From: Nitrospirales bacterium | GTDB taxonomy: Bacteria > Nitrospirota > Nitrospiria > Nitrospirales > UBA8639 | Reading direction: 5' to 3' | Assembly (NCBI GenBank): GCA_020027205.1 | Contig: JAHRAQ010000025.1 | Coordinates: 62,001-126,000, forward strand | Length of the DNA: 64,000 nt | Shown here: in pieces, positions 42,964 to 51,599 of the stretch | How positions within the stretch are numbered: position 1 is the stretch's first letter | Layout of the letters: the number at the start of each line of letters is the position of its first letter | Position numbers and translations under genes: made by a program | The notes under the pieces: generated by a model | What the model saw: only the letters and a program-made list of their open reading frames with translations | What the model was told of the DNA's origin: nothing | Database searches by the model: none

Positions 42964-42993
42964 TTGACAGTGCTTTTCTCCCGTCCGTATAGT
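42964..42993 (+). promoter_or_regulatory. sigma70-type promoter of hemE (near-leaderless)
   Basis: TTGACA (42964-42969) and TATAGT (42988-42993) are spaced 18 nt apart. Only 10 nt separate the -10 box from the hemE ATG, with no Shine-Dalgarno. Confidence 0.75.
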
Positions 42994-43003
42994 CCCTGAC
43001 CTT

Positions 43004-44032
43004 ATGACCAATGATCGTTTTCTGAAAGCCTGTCGTCGCGAACCCGTGGACCGGACGCCCGTCTGGTTCATGCGGCAAGCCGGGCGGTACATGAAGGAGT
43101 ATCAGCGAATCCGTGCGAAGCACGGCATTCTTGACGTCTGCAAAACCCCGGAACTGGCGGCGGAAGTCACGTTGCAGCCCATTGAAAGATTTGCCCTGGA
43201 CGCCGCGATTATTTTTGCGGACATCCTGCTGGTGTTGGAGCCGATGGGGTTGGACCTGACCTTCCATGAGCAGAAAGGGCCGGTGATTCTCAATCCGGTG
43301 CGAGGCGGTGACGACATCGCGCGATTGCGTCGCGTGGACGGCGAGGCCTTCCGGTTTTCCGCCGATGCCGTCGGAGCGGCGCGAAAAATGCTGGACGGGC
43401 GTGTCCCGCTCATCGGGTTCGCCGGCGCGCCCTTTACGCTGGCCAGTTATGCGGTTGAGGGAGGGAGTTCGCGCAATCACGTCGTCACCAAGCAGTTGAT
43501 GTTCGGTCAACCCGAACAGTGGCGTGTCCTGATGGAAAAACTGTCGGACGGGGTTGCGGCGTATTTGCAGAATCAAATCCGGGCGGGCGCGCAGGCCGTG
43601 CAGATTTTTGACAGTTGGGTGGGGTGCCTGTCGCCGGGCGACTATCAGGAATACGTCCTGCCGCACGTCGCCTCGCTGGTCGCTCGACTGAAGCCCGAAG
43701 GGGTGCCGATCATCTATTTCGGCACGGGGACGTCTACGCTGCTGCCCCTGATGCGAAGCGCCGGCAGTGACGTCCTGGGGTTGGACTGGCACGTTGAACT
43801 TGACGAAGCCTGGGCACGGGTCGGCTTTGATGTCGCCGTGCAGGGCAACCTCGACCCGGTGACCCTGTTCGCGCCACTGCCGGAAATTGAACGCCGCGTG
43901 GCCGACATTCTGAACAGAGCCGGGAACCGGGCCGGGCATATTTTTAATCTGGGGCACGGGATTCTCCCGCACACCCCCATCGAGCATGTCGAGGCGGCCA
44001 TTGAGTTTGTCCACGCCCATGCTCATCGTTGA
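43004..44032 (+). CDS. hemE: Uroporphyrinogen decarboxylase
   Basis: 342 residues, standard length. FMRQAGRYMKEYQRIR-like motif (WFMRQAGRYMKEYQ) and DAAIIFADILLVLEPMGL mark the active site with its Arg and Asp. GFAGAPFTLASYAVEGG and NLGHGILPHTPIEHV follow. It converts uroporphyrinogen III to coproporphyrinogen III. It heads an operon with hemY, the acylphosphatase and apt, immediately right of the Zorya island. The start is set by the promoter 10 nt upstream. Confidence 0.97.
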   Translation: MTNDRFLKACRREPVDRTPVWFMRQAGRYMKEYQRIRAKHGILDVCKTPELAAEVTLQPIERFALDAAIIFADILLVLEPMGLDLTFHEQKGPVILNPVRGGDDIARLRRVDGEAFRFSADAVGAARKMLDGRVPLIGFAGAPFTLASYAVEGGSSRNHVVTKQLMFGQPEQWRVLMEKLSDGVAAYLQNQIRAGAQAVQIFDSWVGCLSPGDYQEYVLPHVASLVARLKPEGVPIIYFGTGTSTLLPLMRSAGSDVLGLDWHVELDEAWARVGFDVAVQGNLDPVTLFAPLPEIERRVADILNRAGNRAGHIFNLGHGILPHTPIEHVEAAIEFVHAHAHR

Positions 44033-44053
44033 GCCTCGGCCGCGTGACGCGAC

Positions 44054-45532
44054 GTGACCGCTCCCAAACGAGTCGTGATCGTGGGCGGGGGGATTGCGGG
44101 CCTTGCCGCCGCGTTTGCGTTGGCGGAGCGGGCGGGCGCGTTGGGGGAGTTGCTGCATTGCACCGTGCTGGAGGGGCAGCCGGCGTTCGGCGGGAAAATC
44201 GTCACGCATCATATTCACGGCCTGGTCGTGGAGGGCGGCCCCGATTCGTTCCTCACGACCAAACCCGCGGCGCTTGCATTGTGCGACAAGTTGGAACTGA
44301 CGCCGCAGTTGATTAATACCGGTCAGGGAAATGGTTCGGCGTTGACGTATTCCAAAGGGCGGTTGCGCGAGTTTCCCCAGGGCCTGATTGCCATGGCGCC
44401 CACGCATCTGGGGTCTCTGTTTCGCAGCGGGGTGATGTCCTGGGCCGGCATCGCGCGGATGGCGGTGGAGTGGTGGGTGCCCGCGCGGCCCGCCACCGGC
44501 GAAGAAGAAACACTGGCCGCGTTTTTCAGCCGGCGTCTCGGCGCGGAGGCGTTTCATCGTCTGATTGAACCGTTTGTCGCCGGGATTTATGCCGGTGATG
44601 CAAATGAGTTAAGCGCGGCGGCGACGTTTCCTCAATTTCTCGAATGGGAGCACGCGCATGGCGGTCTCATGAAAGGCGCGCTGGCCACGCGGCGGGCGCG
44701 GGCCGCTCACCGGCATGGCTCGGCGTCCCGCACGCTCTTCACGAGTCTGCGGGGCGGGTTGGGAGATTTCATCACGCGGCTGGTGGAGAAATTGTCGGAG
44801 GCCGGTGTGTCGCTTCGTTGCGGCGCCAATGTGCTGGCGGTGTCGATGGGCGGTCGTCACGGCGGCCCGTATCGGCTTGAACTGGCCGGGGGGGAAGAGT
44901 TGGAGGCGGAGGCGGTGGTGCTTGCCACGCCCGCCTATGTGTCGGCGGAATTGTTGCGGGCCGTTGACCGTGAATCCGCGACGCTGCTCGACCGGATTCC
45001 CTATGCCTCCACCATCACCATGTCCATGGCGTATGCCGACCCGGAGATCGCAGGCCGACTTCGGGGCCATGGCTTTGTGGTGCCGCGCATCGAGAATCGC
45101 GGGCTGATCGCCGCCACGTGGTCGTCCATGAAATGGGCCGGACGGGCGCCGGCGGGGCAATCGCTGATTCGATGTTATCTTGGCGGTCGCGGACGGGAAC
45201 ATCTGCTGGAGATGGACGACGACGAATTGACGAATCACGCCCGCCGGGAGTTGGACATGATGGCGGGGATCCGGGGCCGGCCGTTTCACGTGGAAGTGTA
45301 CCGGTGGCCCCGGGCGATGCCCCAGTATGTCCGCGGGCATCGGGACCGGGTGCGGCGGATTCGCCGTGGTGTCGCCCGGCATCCCGGATTGTATTTGACG
45401 GGCGCGGCCTATGAAGGTCTCGGCATTCCCGATTGCATTCGTGACGCGGAAAACACGGCACATGCGTTGAGCGACTTTTTGTGGTCGTCCACATTCGACC
45501 GGCGGCCGGTCGCCATCGAAGATGCGGAATGA
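44054..45532 (+). CDS. hemY: Protoporphyrinogen oxidase, HemY type
   Basis: 492 residues. FAD motif VVIVGGGIAGLAAAFALAE is at the N-terminus, and GLVVEGGPDSFLTTKP follows as in HemY. LIEPFVAGIYAGDANELS is the family signature near residue 175. The C-terminal GLYLTGAAYEGLGIPDCI closes the FAD site. It oxidises protoporphyrinogen or coproporphyrinogen, and the name covers both routes; no hemH or hemQ is adjacent to decide. GTG start 21 nt after hemE. Confidence 0.92.
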   Translation: MTAPKRVVIVGGGIAGLAAAFALAERAGALGELLHCTVLEGQPAFGGKIVTHHIHGLVVEGGPDSFLTTKPAALALCDKLELTPQLINTGQGNGSALTYSKGRLREFPQGLIAMAPTHLGSLFRSGVMSWAGIARMAVEWWVPARPATGEEETLAAFFSRRLGAEAFHRLIEPFVAGIYAGDANELSAAATFPQFLEWEHAHGGLMKGALATRRARAAHRHGSASRTLFTSLRGGLGDFITRLVEKLSEAGVSLRCGANVLAVSMGGRHGGPYRLELAGGEELEAEAVVLATPAYVSAELLRAVDRESATLLDRIPYASTITMSMAYADPEIAGRLRGHGFVVPRIENRGLIAATWSSMKWAGRAPAGQSLIRCYLGGRGREHLLEMDDDELTNHARRELDMMAGIRGRPFHVEVYRWPRAMPQYVRGHRDRVRRIRRGVARHPGLYLTGAAYEGLGIPDCIRDAENTAHALSDFLWSSTFDRRPVAIEDAE

Positions 45533-45539
45533 GGCGGGC

Positions 45540-45827
45540 ATGACACCGCGGCCCTGCGCGCGGGCGCGCGTCATGATTCGGGGACGGGTGCAGGGGGTCG
45601 GATTTCGCGCGTTTGCGCAATCGCAAGCCGTCCGGCGCGGGTTGAGCGGGTGGGCCGGCAATCTGCCGGATGGCCGGGTTGAAGTTGAAGTCGAAGGCGC
45701 GCGTCAGATTGTGGAGGAGTTTATTCAGACTCTCGGACAGGGGCCGTCCCTCGCTCACGTTCAGGACGTGCGTGTCGAATGGCTGGACCCGGAGATGCGT
45801 GACACGGCCTTTGAGATTCGTGGTTGA
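45540..45827 (+). CDS. acyP: Acylphosphatase
   Basis: 95 residues. VMIRGRVQGVGFRAFAQSQA contains the catalytic Arg loop, and GLSGWAGNLPDGRVEVEVEG the catalytic Asn. It hydrolyses acyl phosphates such as acetyl phosphate or carbamoyl phosphate. The ATG at 45540 has GAGG upstream; an earlier ATG at 45522 would overlap hemY by 11 nt. It lies between hemY and apt. Confidence 0.93.
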   Translation: MTPRPCARARVMIRGRVQGVGFRAFAQSQAVRRGLSGWAGNLPDGRVEVEVEGARQIVEEFIQTLGQGPSLAHVQDVRVEWLDPEMRDTAFEIRG

Positions 45828-45862
45828 CGTGAGATGACAACGTCAACGTGAAGGATGAAGCC

Positions 45863-46378
45863 ATGGATTATAAAACACTCATTCGGGAGGTGCCGGATTT
45901 TCCCAAGCCCGGCATTTTGTTTTATGACATCACGACGCTGCTGAAAGACGCCGAGGGGTATGGCCGGATTATTCACGACCTCACGGAGCGTTACCGGCAC
46001 GAGCGGATCAGCAAGGTGGCGGGCATTGAAGCCCGCGGGTTTATCCTGGGATGTCCGTTGGCGTTCAACCTGGGCGCGGGGTTTGTGCCGATTCGCAAAC
46101 CGGACAAGTTGCCCGCCGAGGCGTTTGAGGTGCGGTATGATCTGGAATATGGGTCAAACTCGCTGGCGATGCATCGGGACGCCGTGTCGAAAGGAGAACG
46201 CGTGCTGGTGGCGGACGACCTTCTGGCCACCGGAGGAACCGCGGCGGCGGCCGTGCAACTGTTGCGACAGGCCGGCGCGGATATTGTCGGATGCGCCTTC
46301 GTGATTGAATTGCTGTTTTTGGAAGGACGGCGGAAGATCGAGGGGTGCGAGATTCATTCCTTGATGACTTATTCGTGA
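45863..46378 (+). CDS. apt: Adenine phosphoribosyltransferase
   Basis: 171 residues. [21 protein letters not shown] is the family N-terminus, [12 protein letters not shown] follows, and the PRPP loop is [14 protein letters not shown]. It salvages adenine to AMP. AAGGA precedes the ATG at 45863; the GTG at 45848 is less likely. The dksA-like gene promoter lies inside the last codons. Confidence 0.96.
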   Translation: MDYKTLIREVPDFPKPGILFYDITTLLKDAEGYGRIIHDLTERYRHERISKVAGIEARGFILGCPLAFNLGAGFVPIRKPDKLPAEAFEVRYDLEYGSNSLAMHRDAVSKGERVLVADDLLATGGTAAAAVQLLRQAGADIVGCAFVIELLFLEGRRKIEGCEIHSLMTYS

Positions 46379-46389
46379 GTTGCTAGAAT
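46361..46389 (+). promoter_or_regulatory. sigma70-type promoter of dksA-like gene
   Basis: TTGATG (46361-46366) and TAGAAT (46384-46389) are spaced 17 nt apart and overlap the apt stop region. The start site would be about 43 nt before the next ATG. Confidence 0.6.
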
Positions 46390-46438
46390 CTTTTTTCATG
46401 CTCTTTGCGGGAGATGTGGGCTGAAAGGGAAACGTGAT

Positions 46439-47056
46439 ATGGCAGGAAAGTCAATGAAGAAACCCGCGAAACCCGTCTCCGGGCATTCATCCAAACGACC
46501 GGCGTCGTCATCCGCCGGGCGTCGTACGGAAAAGCCGGTTTCGCGTCCGGGCGGCGGCAATGCCGCCGGGGGAAAAAATGTTCGGACAATATCCCCGCCG
46601 CCGCAACCCGCTCCCGGAGAGGCGGTTCTTCGAGAGGTCGTTCCGCCGCCGGTCGCGCCCAGGAAGGCGCTTTCCGCGCGATCCGTGAAGTTGCAAAACG
46701 TCATGCTGGAGAGACGGGACAAGTTGATGAAAGCCATTCAGGATCAACTTGGGCAGGCGTTGACGGAAGATCAGCAGCGGCAGTTTGAGTCGGCCATGGA
46801 CACCGGAGACCAGGCCTTGATGGATCTTGAGCGGGAACTGGGCATTTCGCTTCAGGAGAAGTGGAACCGGGAACGCCAGATGATTGACGAATCGCTGGTG
46901 AACTTGCAGGAAGGGACGTATGGCATCTGCGTTGAATGCGGCACGCAGATTAACGAAAAACGACTGGCCGTCATGCCGTTCACGAGACTGTGCCTTGCCT
47001 GTCAGGAAAAAACAGAGTTGTTTGAGAAAATTGAACGCGGCGAACAGCGCAGTTGA
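46439..47056 (+). CDS. TraR/DksA-family zinc-finger protein with basic N-terminal extension
   Basis: 205 residues. The C-terminal ~115 match DksA-like proteins: a coiled-coil helix pair (QNVMLERRDKLMKAIQDQL and later) and the zinc finger GICVECGTQI...RLCLACQEK. About 85 N-terminal residues are Lys/Pro/Arg/Ser-rich and disordered, which is unusual for the family. DksA acts in the RNA polymerase secondary channel with ppGpp; the loop Asp pair is not obvious here, so a different polymerase-binding role is possible. AAAGGG lies upstream of the ATG. Confidence 0.82.
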   Translation: MAGKSMKKPAKPVSGHSSKRPASSSAGRRTEKPVSRPGGGNAAGGKNVRTISPPPQPAPGEAVLREVVPPPVAPRKALSARSVKLQNVMLERRDKLMKAIQDQLGQALTEDQQRQFESAMDTGDQALMDLERELGISLQEKWNRERQMIDESLVNLQEGTYGICVECGTQINEKRLAVMPFTRLCLACQEKTELFEKIERGEQRS

Positions 47057-47192
47057 CCGGCCGCGTCTTGCCCTCCGCATATGTCATGGGCGCCTTCACG
47101 CCGTTTGCTTGTTTTTGTTTCCCGGCCTTTGTTGATGTCTTTCGCCCGCTTTGCGGCCCGGCGTCTTTCGTGGAAAAATCGGACCGGATGCA

Positions 47193-47888
47193 ATGAAGGC
47201 CGTGGTGCTGGCCAGCGGGGGACTTGATTCAACCGTAACGGCTGCCATCGCGCGGGATGAAGGGTACGAACTGTATTGCCTGACTGTCGCGTATGGCCAA
47301 CGTCACGGAGTTGAAATTGACAAGGCGCGGCAGGTTGCGGCATGGCTTGGGGTCGAGGAACATAAAATTTTTCACTTGGGTTTGCGCGAATTCGGTGGTT
47401 CATCTTTGACGGGGTGCGGAGACGTTGCCAAACATCGGTCGGATCACGAGCGGCGGACCGGCATTCCGTCGACGTATGTCCCGGCGAGAAATACGATCCT
47501 GTTGTCGCTGGCCCTGGCCTATGCCGAAGTCGTGGAGGCGTCCTGCATTTTCATCGGGGCCAACGTGCTGGATTATTCCAACTACCCCGATTGTCGTCCC
47601 GAGTTTTTGCAGGCGTTTGAAACCGTGGCCCGACTCGGCACCAGAAAGGGCGCGGAGGGGGGACGGGTGGAGATCAAGGCCCCGCTGCTCCCGTTGAACA
47701 AAAGCCAGATTATTCACCGGGGGCAGATGTTCGGCGTGCCCTTTGAGTTGACGCACAGTTGTTACGATCCGCAGGAAGGCGACCTGGCGTGCGGACAGTG
47801 TGACAGTTGCGTGATTCGGCTGCGGGGATTTCGGGAAGCCGGATTGCGGGACCCGGTTGCCTATGCGACGGGCGTGCCGGGTTCGTAA
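47193..47888 (+). CDS. queC: 7-cyano-7-deazaguanine synthase
   Basis: 231 residues. The start MKAVVLASGGLDSTVTAAIA has the PP-loop SGGLDS. VPARNTILLSLALAYAEV and the C-terminal zinc site CYDPQEGDLACGQCDSC (four Cys) are diagnostic. It converts 7-carboxy-7-deazaguanine to preQ0 in queuosine synthesis. Other que genes are outside the window. The upstream 14 codons are rejected because the family begins at this Met. Confidence 0.96.
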   Translation: MKAVVLASGGLDSTVTAAIARDEGYELYCLTVAYGQRHGVEIDKARQVAAWLGVEEHKIFHLGLREFGGSSLTGCGDVAKHRSDHERRTGIPSTYVPARNTILLSLALAYAEVVEASCIFIGANVLDYSNYPDCRPEFLQAFETVARLGTRKGAEGGRVEIKAPLLPLNKSQIIHRGQMFGVPFELTHSCYDPQEGDLACGQCDSCVIRLRGFREAGLRDPVAYATGVPGS

Positions 47889-47918
47889 CCCGCGACGTGG
47901 CGCGAATGGAGATAGTCG

Positions 47919-48380
47919 ATGAACGGCATTGACGCGGCTTTGTTCCTGCGCGGCGGACGTTGCGCGAGGGCCGTGTTGCTCTGCGCCGCGCTGTGCGGAG
48001 CCGGGTGCTCGCAGGAATCGGGAGACACGGACGCCGTGGAGTCATCGCGCGACAGGGCCGGGATGACGTCCACGGCGCCGGTCACGGCCCGCTCGATGCC
48101 GGCGGAATATCAGGAAGGCAAAGCGAGGTTCGAGGCGTTCTGCGCGCGTTGTCACGGCAAGACGGGAGGCGGCACGACGGCGGGGCCGCCGCTGGTGCAT
48201 GACATTTATGAGCCTTCGCATCATGCGGATGCCGCGTTCATGCGGGCGGCGGCCCGTGGCGTTCGCGCCCACCACTGGAACTTTGGCGATATGCCGAAGG
48301 TGACCGGTGCGACGCCCGACGACGTCGTGATGATTATTTCTTATGTGCGATGGCTGCAACGCGAGGCGGGCATTTCGTGA
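47919..48380 (+). CDS. Lipoprotein-type class I cytochrome c
   Basis: 153 residues. The hydrophobic N-terminus ends in a lipobox LCGAGC, so the protein is probably lipid-anchored on the periplasmic side. The single heme site is CARCHGKTGGG near residue 76, with GDMPKV supplying the axial Met. GGAG lies before the ATG, 30 nt after queC. Likely an electron carrier; partner not identifiable here. Confidence 0.88.
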   Translation: MNGIDAALFLRGGRCARAVLLCAALCGAGCSQESGDTDAVESSRDRAGMTSTAPVTARSMPAEYQEGKARFEAFCARCHGKTGGGTTAGPPLVHDIYEPSHHADAAFMRAAARGVRAHHWNFGDMPKVTGATPDDVVMIISYVRWLQREAGIS

Positions 48381-48466
48381 ACACCCGGCCGCGGGCGCGG
48401 CGTCGTCATTCCCCGGATTCGCGCGACGGGGCGCGCCGTTACGGCCGGCCCGTGAACCGGCGGCGG

Positions 48467-48709
48467 TTATTTCTGGAGGGGATAGACGAGGTGGGTGTCA
48501 GTCTGGGCGACGCCCTCGATGGCATGGATTCTGGTGAGGATTAATTGCGTCAGGGCTTCCTGGTCGGGCACTTCGACTTTGACAAAAATATCGGGTTTGC
48601 CCCAACAGGCGTCAATCGTTTTAATTTCTTCGATCTCCGCCAGCAGATTTTTCACGTTGACAATTTGCCCGGGCAATACGTTGATGAGCACATAAGCGCT
48701 TTCCGGCAT
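48467..48709 (-). CDS. Stand-alone Lrp/AsnC ligand-binding (RAM) domain protein
   Basis: 80 residues: AYVLINVLPGQIVNVKNLLAEI and CWGKPDIFVKVEVPDQEALTQLI match the ligand-binding half of Lrp/AsnC regulators. The helix-turn-helix half is absent and there is no room for it upstream. Such proteins bind amino acids or form oligomers with full Lrp proteins. GGGAGA precedes the ATG. Confidence 0.88.
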   Translation of the reverse strand: MPESAYVLINVLPGQIVNVKNLLAEIEEIKTIDACWGKPDIFVKVEVPDQEALTQLILTRIHAIEGVAQTDTHLVYPLQK

Positions 48710-49011
48710 CTGCTCTGTCTCCCTTCCTCAAAAACCTGGCCCGCCGTCTCGGAGCGCACAACATCCGTGGAACAGGCTAACGCAGTCAGGGTTGCCGACG
48801 CAAGCAAGGCTTGTTCCGCTCGAATGCGCGAGTTCGATTTGAGGACATTTCATGGCCGGAGACGGGCGGCGCGTTGCGACAACGTCCTCGCGTGTTCTCG
48901 AGCGCGCCTGCGACCGTAGGCATTTTTCACAAAATATAGTATGGTATACGCGGTTGCATCGGCGGCGCGTTGCGGGGGCGGGTCATCGGCGAACACCGGG
49001 AGGGCGTGGGC
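48710..49011. other. Intergenic region with promoter-like AT-rich block before modA
   Basis: About 300 bp without a gene. An AT-rich block at 48920-48955 contains TTTTTCACAAAATATAGTAT and GGTATAC, likely the modA promoter zone, overlapping a GTATnnGTATAC-like direct repeat. I could not match it to a ModE operator or a molybdenum-cofactor riboswitch. Confidence 0.4.
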
Positions 49012-49803
49012 ATGGGGGCGGAAGAGCCGAAGCGACGCGCGCGCATGGCCGGGGGCCTGTCCGGCTGTCTGTCCGTGTTTGTGTTGTGCCTCTGTCCGCC
49101 GTCCGCCGCCGCCGAAGAGGTGCGCGTTGCGGTGGCGACAAACTTTGCGGCCACGCTTGGTGAGATCGTCACCAACTTTGAGCGGGACACGGGCCATGCC
49201 GTCGTGGTCAGTTCGGGATCGAGCGGCGCGATATACGCGCAGATCAGGCATGGCGCTCCCTTCGACGTGTTTTTTTCCGCCGACGCGATGCGTCCGAAAC
49301 GGCTGGAGGAAGAAGGGTTTGCGGTGTGCGGGAGCCGAAGAACCTATGCGGTGGGACGTCTGACGTTGTGGAGCGCGACGCCCGGCGCCGTCAAGGAAGA
49401 CGGCCGGTCCACGTTGTCCGGCCACTTTGAACATCTGGCCATGGCCAATCCAGGAACGGCGCCCTACGGCGCCGCATCCAAACAAACCTTGCAGGCCCTG
49501 GGGTTGTGGAATCATGTGCGGGATCGAATTGTTCAGGGGGAAAATATCGGACAAACGTTTCAGTTTGTTGTCTCGCACAACGCCCGGCTGGGCTTTGTGG
49601 CGCTTTCGCAGGCGCTGCATTCTTCCGTCAGGGGGACGGGGAGTCGGTGGGACGTGCCGGCGCACCTCCATGCCCCGTTGCGCCAACAGGCGGTGTTGCT
49701 GGTCAACGGGCGGCACAACGCAGCCGCAACGGCGCTGCTGGATTATGTGCAAGAGGAACAATCCCGTACCATCATTGAACGGGTCGGCTATGGGATCGAA
49801 TAA
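49012..49803 (+). CDS. modA: Molybdate ABC transporter substrate-binding protein
   Basis: 263 residues. A basic start and hydrophobic signal peptide (CLSVFVLCLCPPSAAA) lead into EVRVAVATNFAATLGEIV. Then GHAVVVSSGSSGAIYAQI and PFDVFFSADAMRPKRLEEEG, the oxyanion-binding segments of ModA, follow. AMANPGTAPYGAASKQTL-type motif is present. modB and modC follow at once, which fixes the assignment. The exact start among three in-frame ATGs is uncertain; GGGAGGG supports 49012. Confidence 0.93.
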   Translation: MGAEEPKRRARMAGGLSGCLSVFVLCLCPPSAAAEEVRVAVATNFAATLGEIVTNFERDTGHAVVVSSGSSGAIYAQIRHGAPFDVFFSADAMRPKRLEEEGFAVCGSRRTYAVGRLTLWSATPGAVKEDGRSTLSGHFEHLAMANPGTAPYGAASKQTLQALGLWNHVRDRIVQGENIGQTFQFVVSHNARLGFVALSQALHSSVRGTGSRWDVPAHLHAPLRQQAVLLVNGRHNAAATALLDYVQEEQSRTIIERVGYGIE

Positions 49804-49821
49804 CACACGAAGGGCGGCCGT

Positions 49822-50508
49822 TTGACGACGCTGCTTGCAATGGACTGGGGCCCGTTGTGGCTGACCATGCAACTGGCCGGCGTGACCGTGGTGGTGTTGC
49901 TGGCGCTCGGCACTCCGCTGGCGTGGTGGCTGGCCTTTACGAAATCGCGGATGCGCACCCCGGTGGAGGCGGTGGTGGCGCTTCCCCTTGTGCTGCCGCC
50001 GACGGTACTCGGATTTTATTTGTTGACGGCGATGGGGCCGCATGGCCCGGTCGGCGGCCCCTGGAAGGCATTCACCGGCTCGGCGCTCTCGTTCACGTTT
50101 ACAGGGCTGGTCATTGCCTCGACGTTGTATTCGCTGCCTTTTGTGGTGCAACCCTTGCAGGGGGCCTTTGAAGCCGTCGGGACGAAGCCGATGGAAGTGG
50201 CCCGTTCGCTGCGCGCCTCGAGGCTGGATGCGTTTTTTACCGTTGCGTCGCCCATGGCGCTTCGAGGGTACGTGAGCGCGATCGTGCTGGGCTTCGCGCA
50301 TACCCTTGGGGAATTCGGCGTCGTGCTCATGGTGGGGGGCAACATCCCCGGCGTGACCAAGGTGCTGTCCATTGCCATTTATGATCACGTTGAATCTCTC
50401 GAATACACCCAGGCCCACGTCCTGTCGGCCGCGCTTCTGGTCTTGAGTTTTCTGATTCTCACGATTGTCTATGCAATCAATCGCCGCTTGCCCGTTCGTG
50501 CCGCATGA
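49822..50508 (+). CDS. modB: Molybdate ABC transporter permease
   Basis: 228 residues with five or six transmembrane helices. The EAA loop reads EVARSLRASRLDAFFTVASP, where the permease meets ModC. VLPPTVLGFYLLTAMGP and GFAHTLGEFGVVLMVGGNIPG are characteristic of ModB. A TTG start with AAGGG upstream is chosen; the ATG at 49840 is the alternative. It overlaps modC by 4 nt. Confidence 0.95.
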   Translation: MTTLLAMDWGPLWLTMQLAGVTVVVLLALGTPLAWWLAFTKSRMRTPVEAVVALPLVLPPTVLGFYLLTAMGPHGPVGGPWKAFTGSALSFTFTGLVIASTLYSLPFVVQPLQGAFEAVGTKPMEVARSLRASRLDAFFTVASPMALRGYVSAIVLGFAHTLGEFGVVLMVGGNIPGVTKVLSIAIYDHVESLEYTQAHVLSAALLVLSFLILTIVYAINRRLPVRAA

Positions 50509-51590
50509 GGCAACTCACCGCCCGGTTCCGTTGTGATTATCCCGGTGTTCGGTTTGACATCGAATGCGCGTTGCCGCTTGAAGGGACCACGGCGCTCTGC
50601 GGGGTGTCGGGGAGCGGCAAGACCACGCTGCTGCGATGGATTGCCGGGTTGCCGCCCGCGGCGTCGGGATTTCTTTCGTTTGCCGGCGACGTCTGGCAGG
50701 ATGACGCGCGGAAGATTTTTGTCCCGATCGAACGACGGCGCGTGGGCGTCGTGTTTCAGGAGCCGCTCCTGTTTCCTCATCTCAACGTGGAAGACAATCT
50801 GGCCTATGGGATGAAACGCACGCCCCCGTCCCATCGACGCATCGCCTTTGAACAGGTGATCGAGATGCTGGGGCTTGCGCCGTTCCTGCAGCGGCGCACA
50901 CAGCGGTTGTCGGGCGGCGAACAACGGCGCGTGTCAATCGGGCGGGCGTTGCTGACCAGTCCGCAACTGCTGCTGATGGACGAACCTCTGGCCTTCCTTG
51001 ACCAGGAACGCAAGCGGGAGATTTTTCCGTTCATCGGGTGGTTGAATCGGGAACTGGGCATCCCGGTGGTGTACGTGAGCCACGATCTCAATGAAGTTTT
51101 GCAACTGGCCCGTCACGTGGTTCTGATGAAGCGGGGAAGCATTGCGGCCGCCGGGCCGGTCCAGGATATTTTTGCCAGACCGGACCTGCCGGAACTGGCG
51201 GAATCAAACGTCGTCGGCGCCGTGCTTGACACGCGGATTGCCGAACATGAACCGCAGTTTGGATTGACGCGGGTGGAATTTTTCGGACGAAGTCTTTTTA
51301 TTCCCCAACAGGATCTTCCCGTCGGGGCCTCGCTGCGCATCCAGATTCCGGCGTGCGACGTCAGTGTGACGACCGACCTTCAGCCCGCGTCCGGCAGCGC
51401 GTTGAACGTGCTGGAAGCCACGGTTGTTGAGATTGGCCAAACACCCGGCAACGGTCATGCCGTTGACGTCACACTCGACGCGGGGCGCCCCCTGTTGGCC
51501 AGAATTACCAGAAAATCCTGTCAGCGTCTAAACCTGAACGTCGGGCAAAAAGTCCATGCCCACTTCAAAGCGGTGGCGCTGCATTCGTGA
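50505..51590 (+). CDS. modC: Molybdate ABC transporter ATP-binding protein
   Basis: 361 residues. Walker A GVSGSGKTTLL, Q-loop VVFQEPLLFPHLNVEDNLAYG, signature LSGGEQRRVSIGRALL, Walker B LLLMDEPLAFLD and switch VSHDLNEV are all intact. The C-terminal ~100 residues form a MOP/TOBE-like domain that binds molybdate for feedback control of the pump. The ATGA overlap with modB shows coupling. Confidence 0.95.
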   Translation: MRQLTARFRCDYPGVRFDIECALPLEGTTALCGVSGSGKTTLLRWIAGLPPAASGFLSFAGDVWQDDARKIFVPIERRRVGVVFQEPLLFPHLNVEDNLAYGMKRTPPSHRRIAFEQVIEMLGLAPFLQRRTQRLSGGEQRRVSIGRALLTSPQLLLMDEPLAFLDQERKREIFPFIGWLNRELGIPVVYVSHDLNEVLQLARHVVLMKRGSIAAAGPVQDIFARPDLPELAESNVVGAVLDTRIAEHEPQFGLTRVEFFGRSLFIPQQDLPVGASLRIQIPACDVSVTTDLQPASGSALNVLEATVVEIGQTPGNGHAVDVTLDAGRPLLARITRKSCQRLNLNVGQKVHAHFKAVALHS

Positions 51591-51599
51591 CGGGGACGG

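Noticed and set aside
42956-44557. 533-residue minus-strand open frame opposite hemE/hemY
   Set aside because: Antisense to two clear heme genes, His/Arg/Gly-rich, no recognisable domain.
48710-49011. Molybdenum-cofactor riboswitch or ModE operator before modA
   Set aside because: The conserved aptamer segments and the ModE palindrome could not be found by reading; only an AT-rich promoter-like block is present.
48850-50418. 522-residue minus-strand open frame opposite modA/modB
   Set aside because: Shadow of the mod operon; low-complexity basic sequence without motifs.
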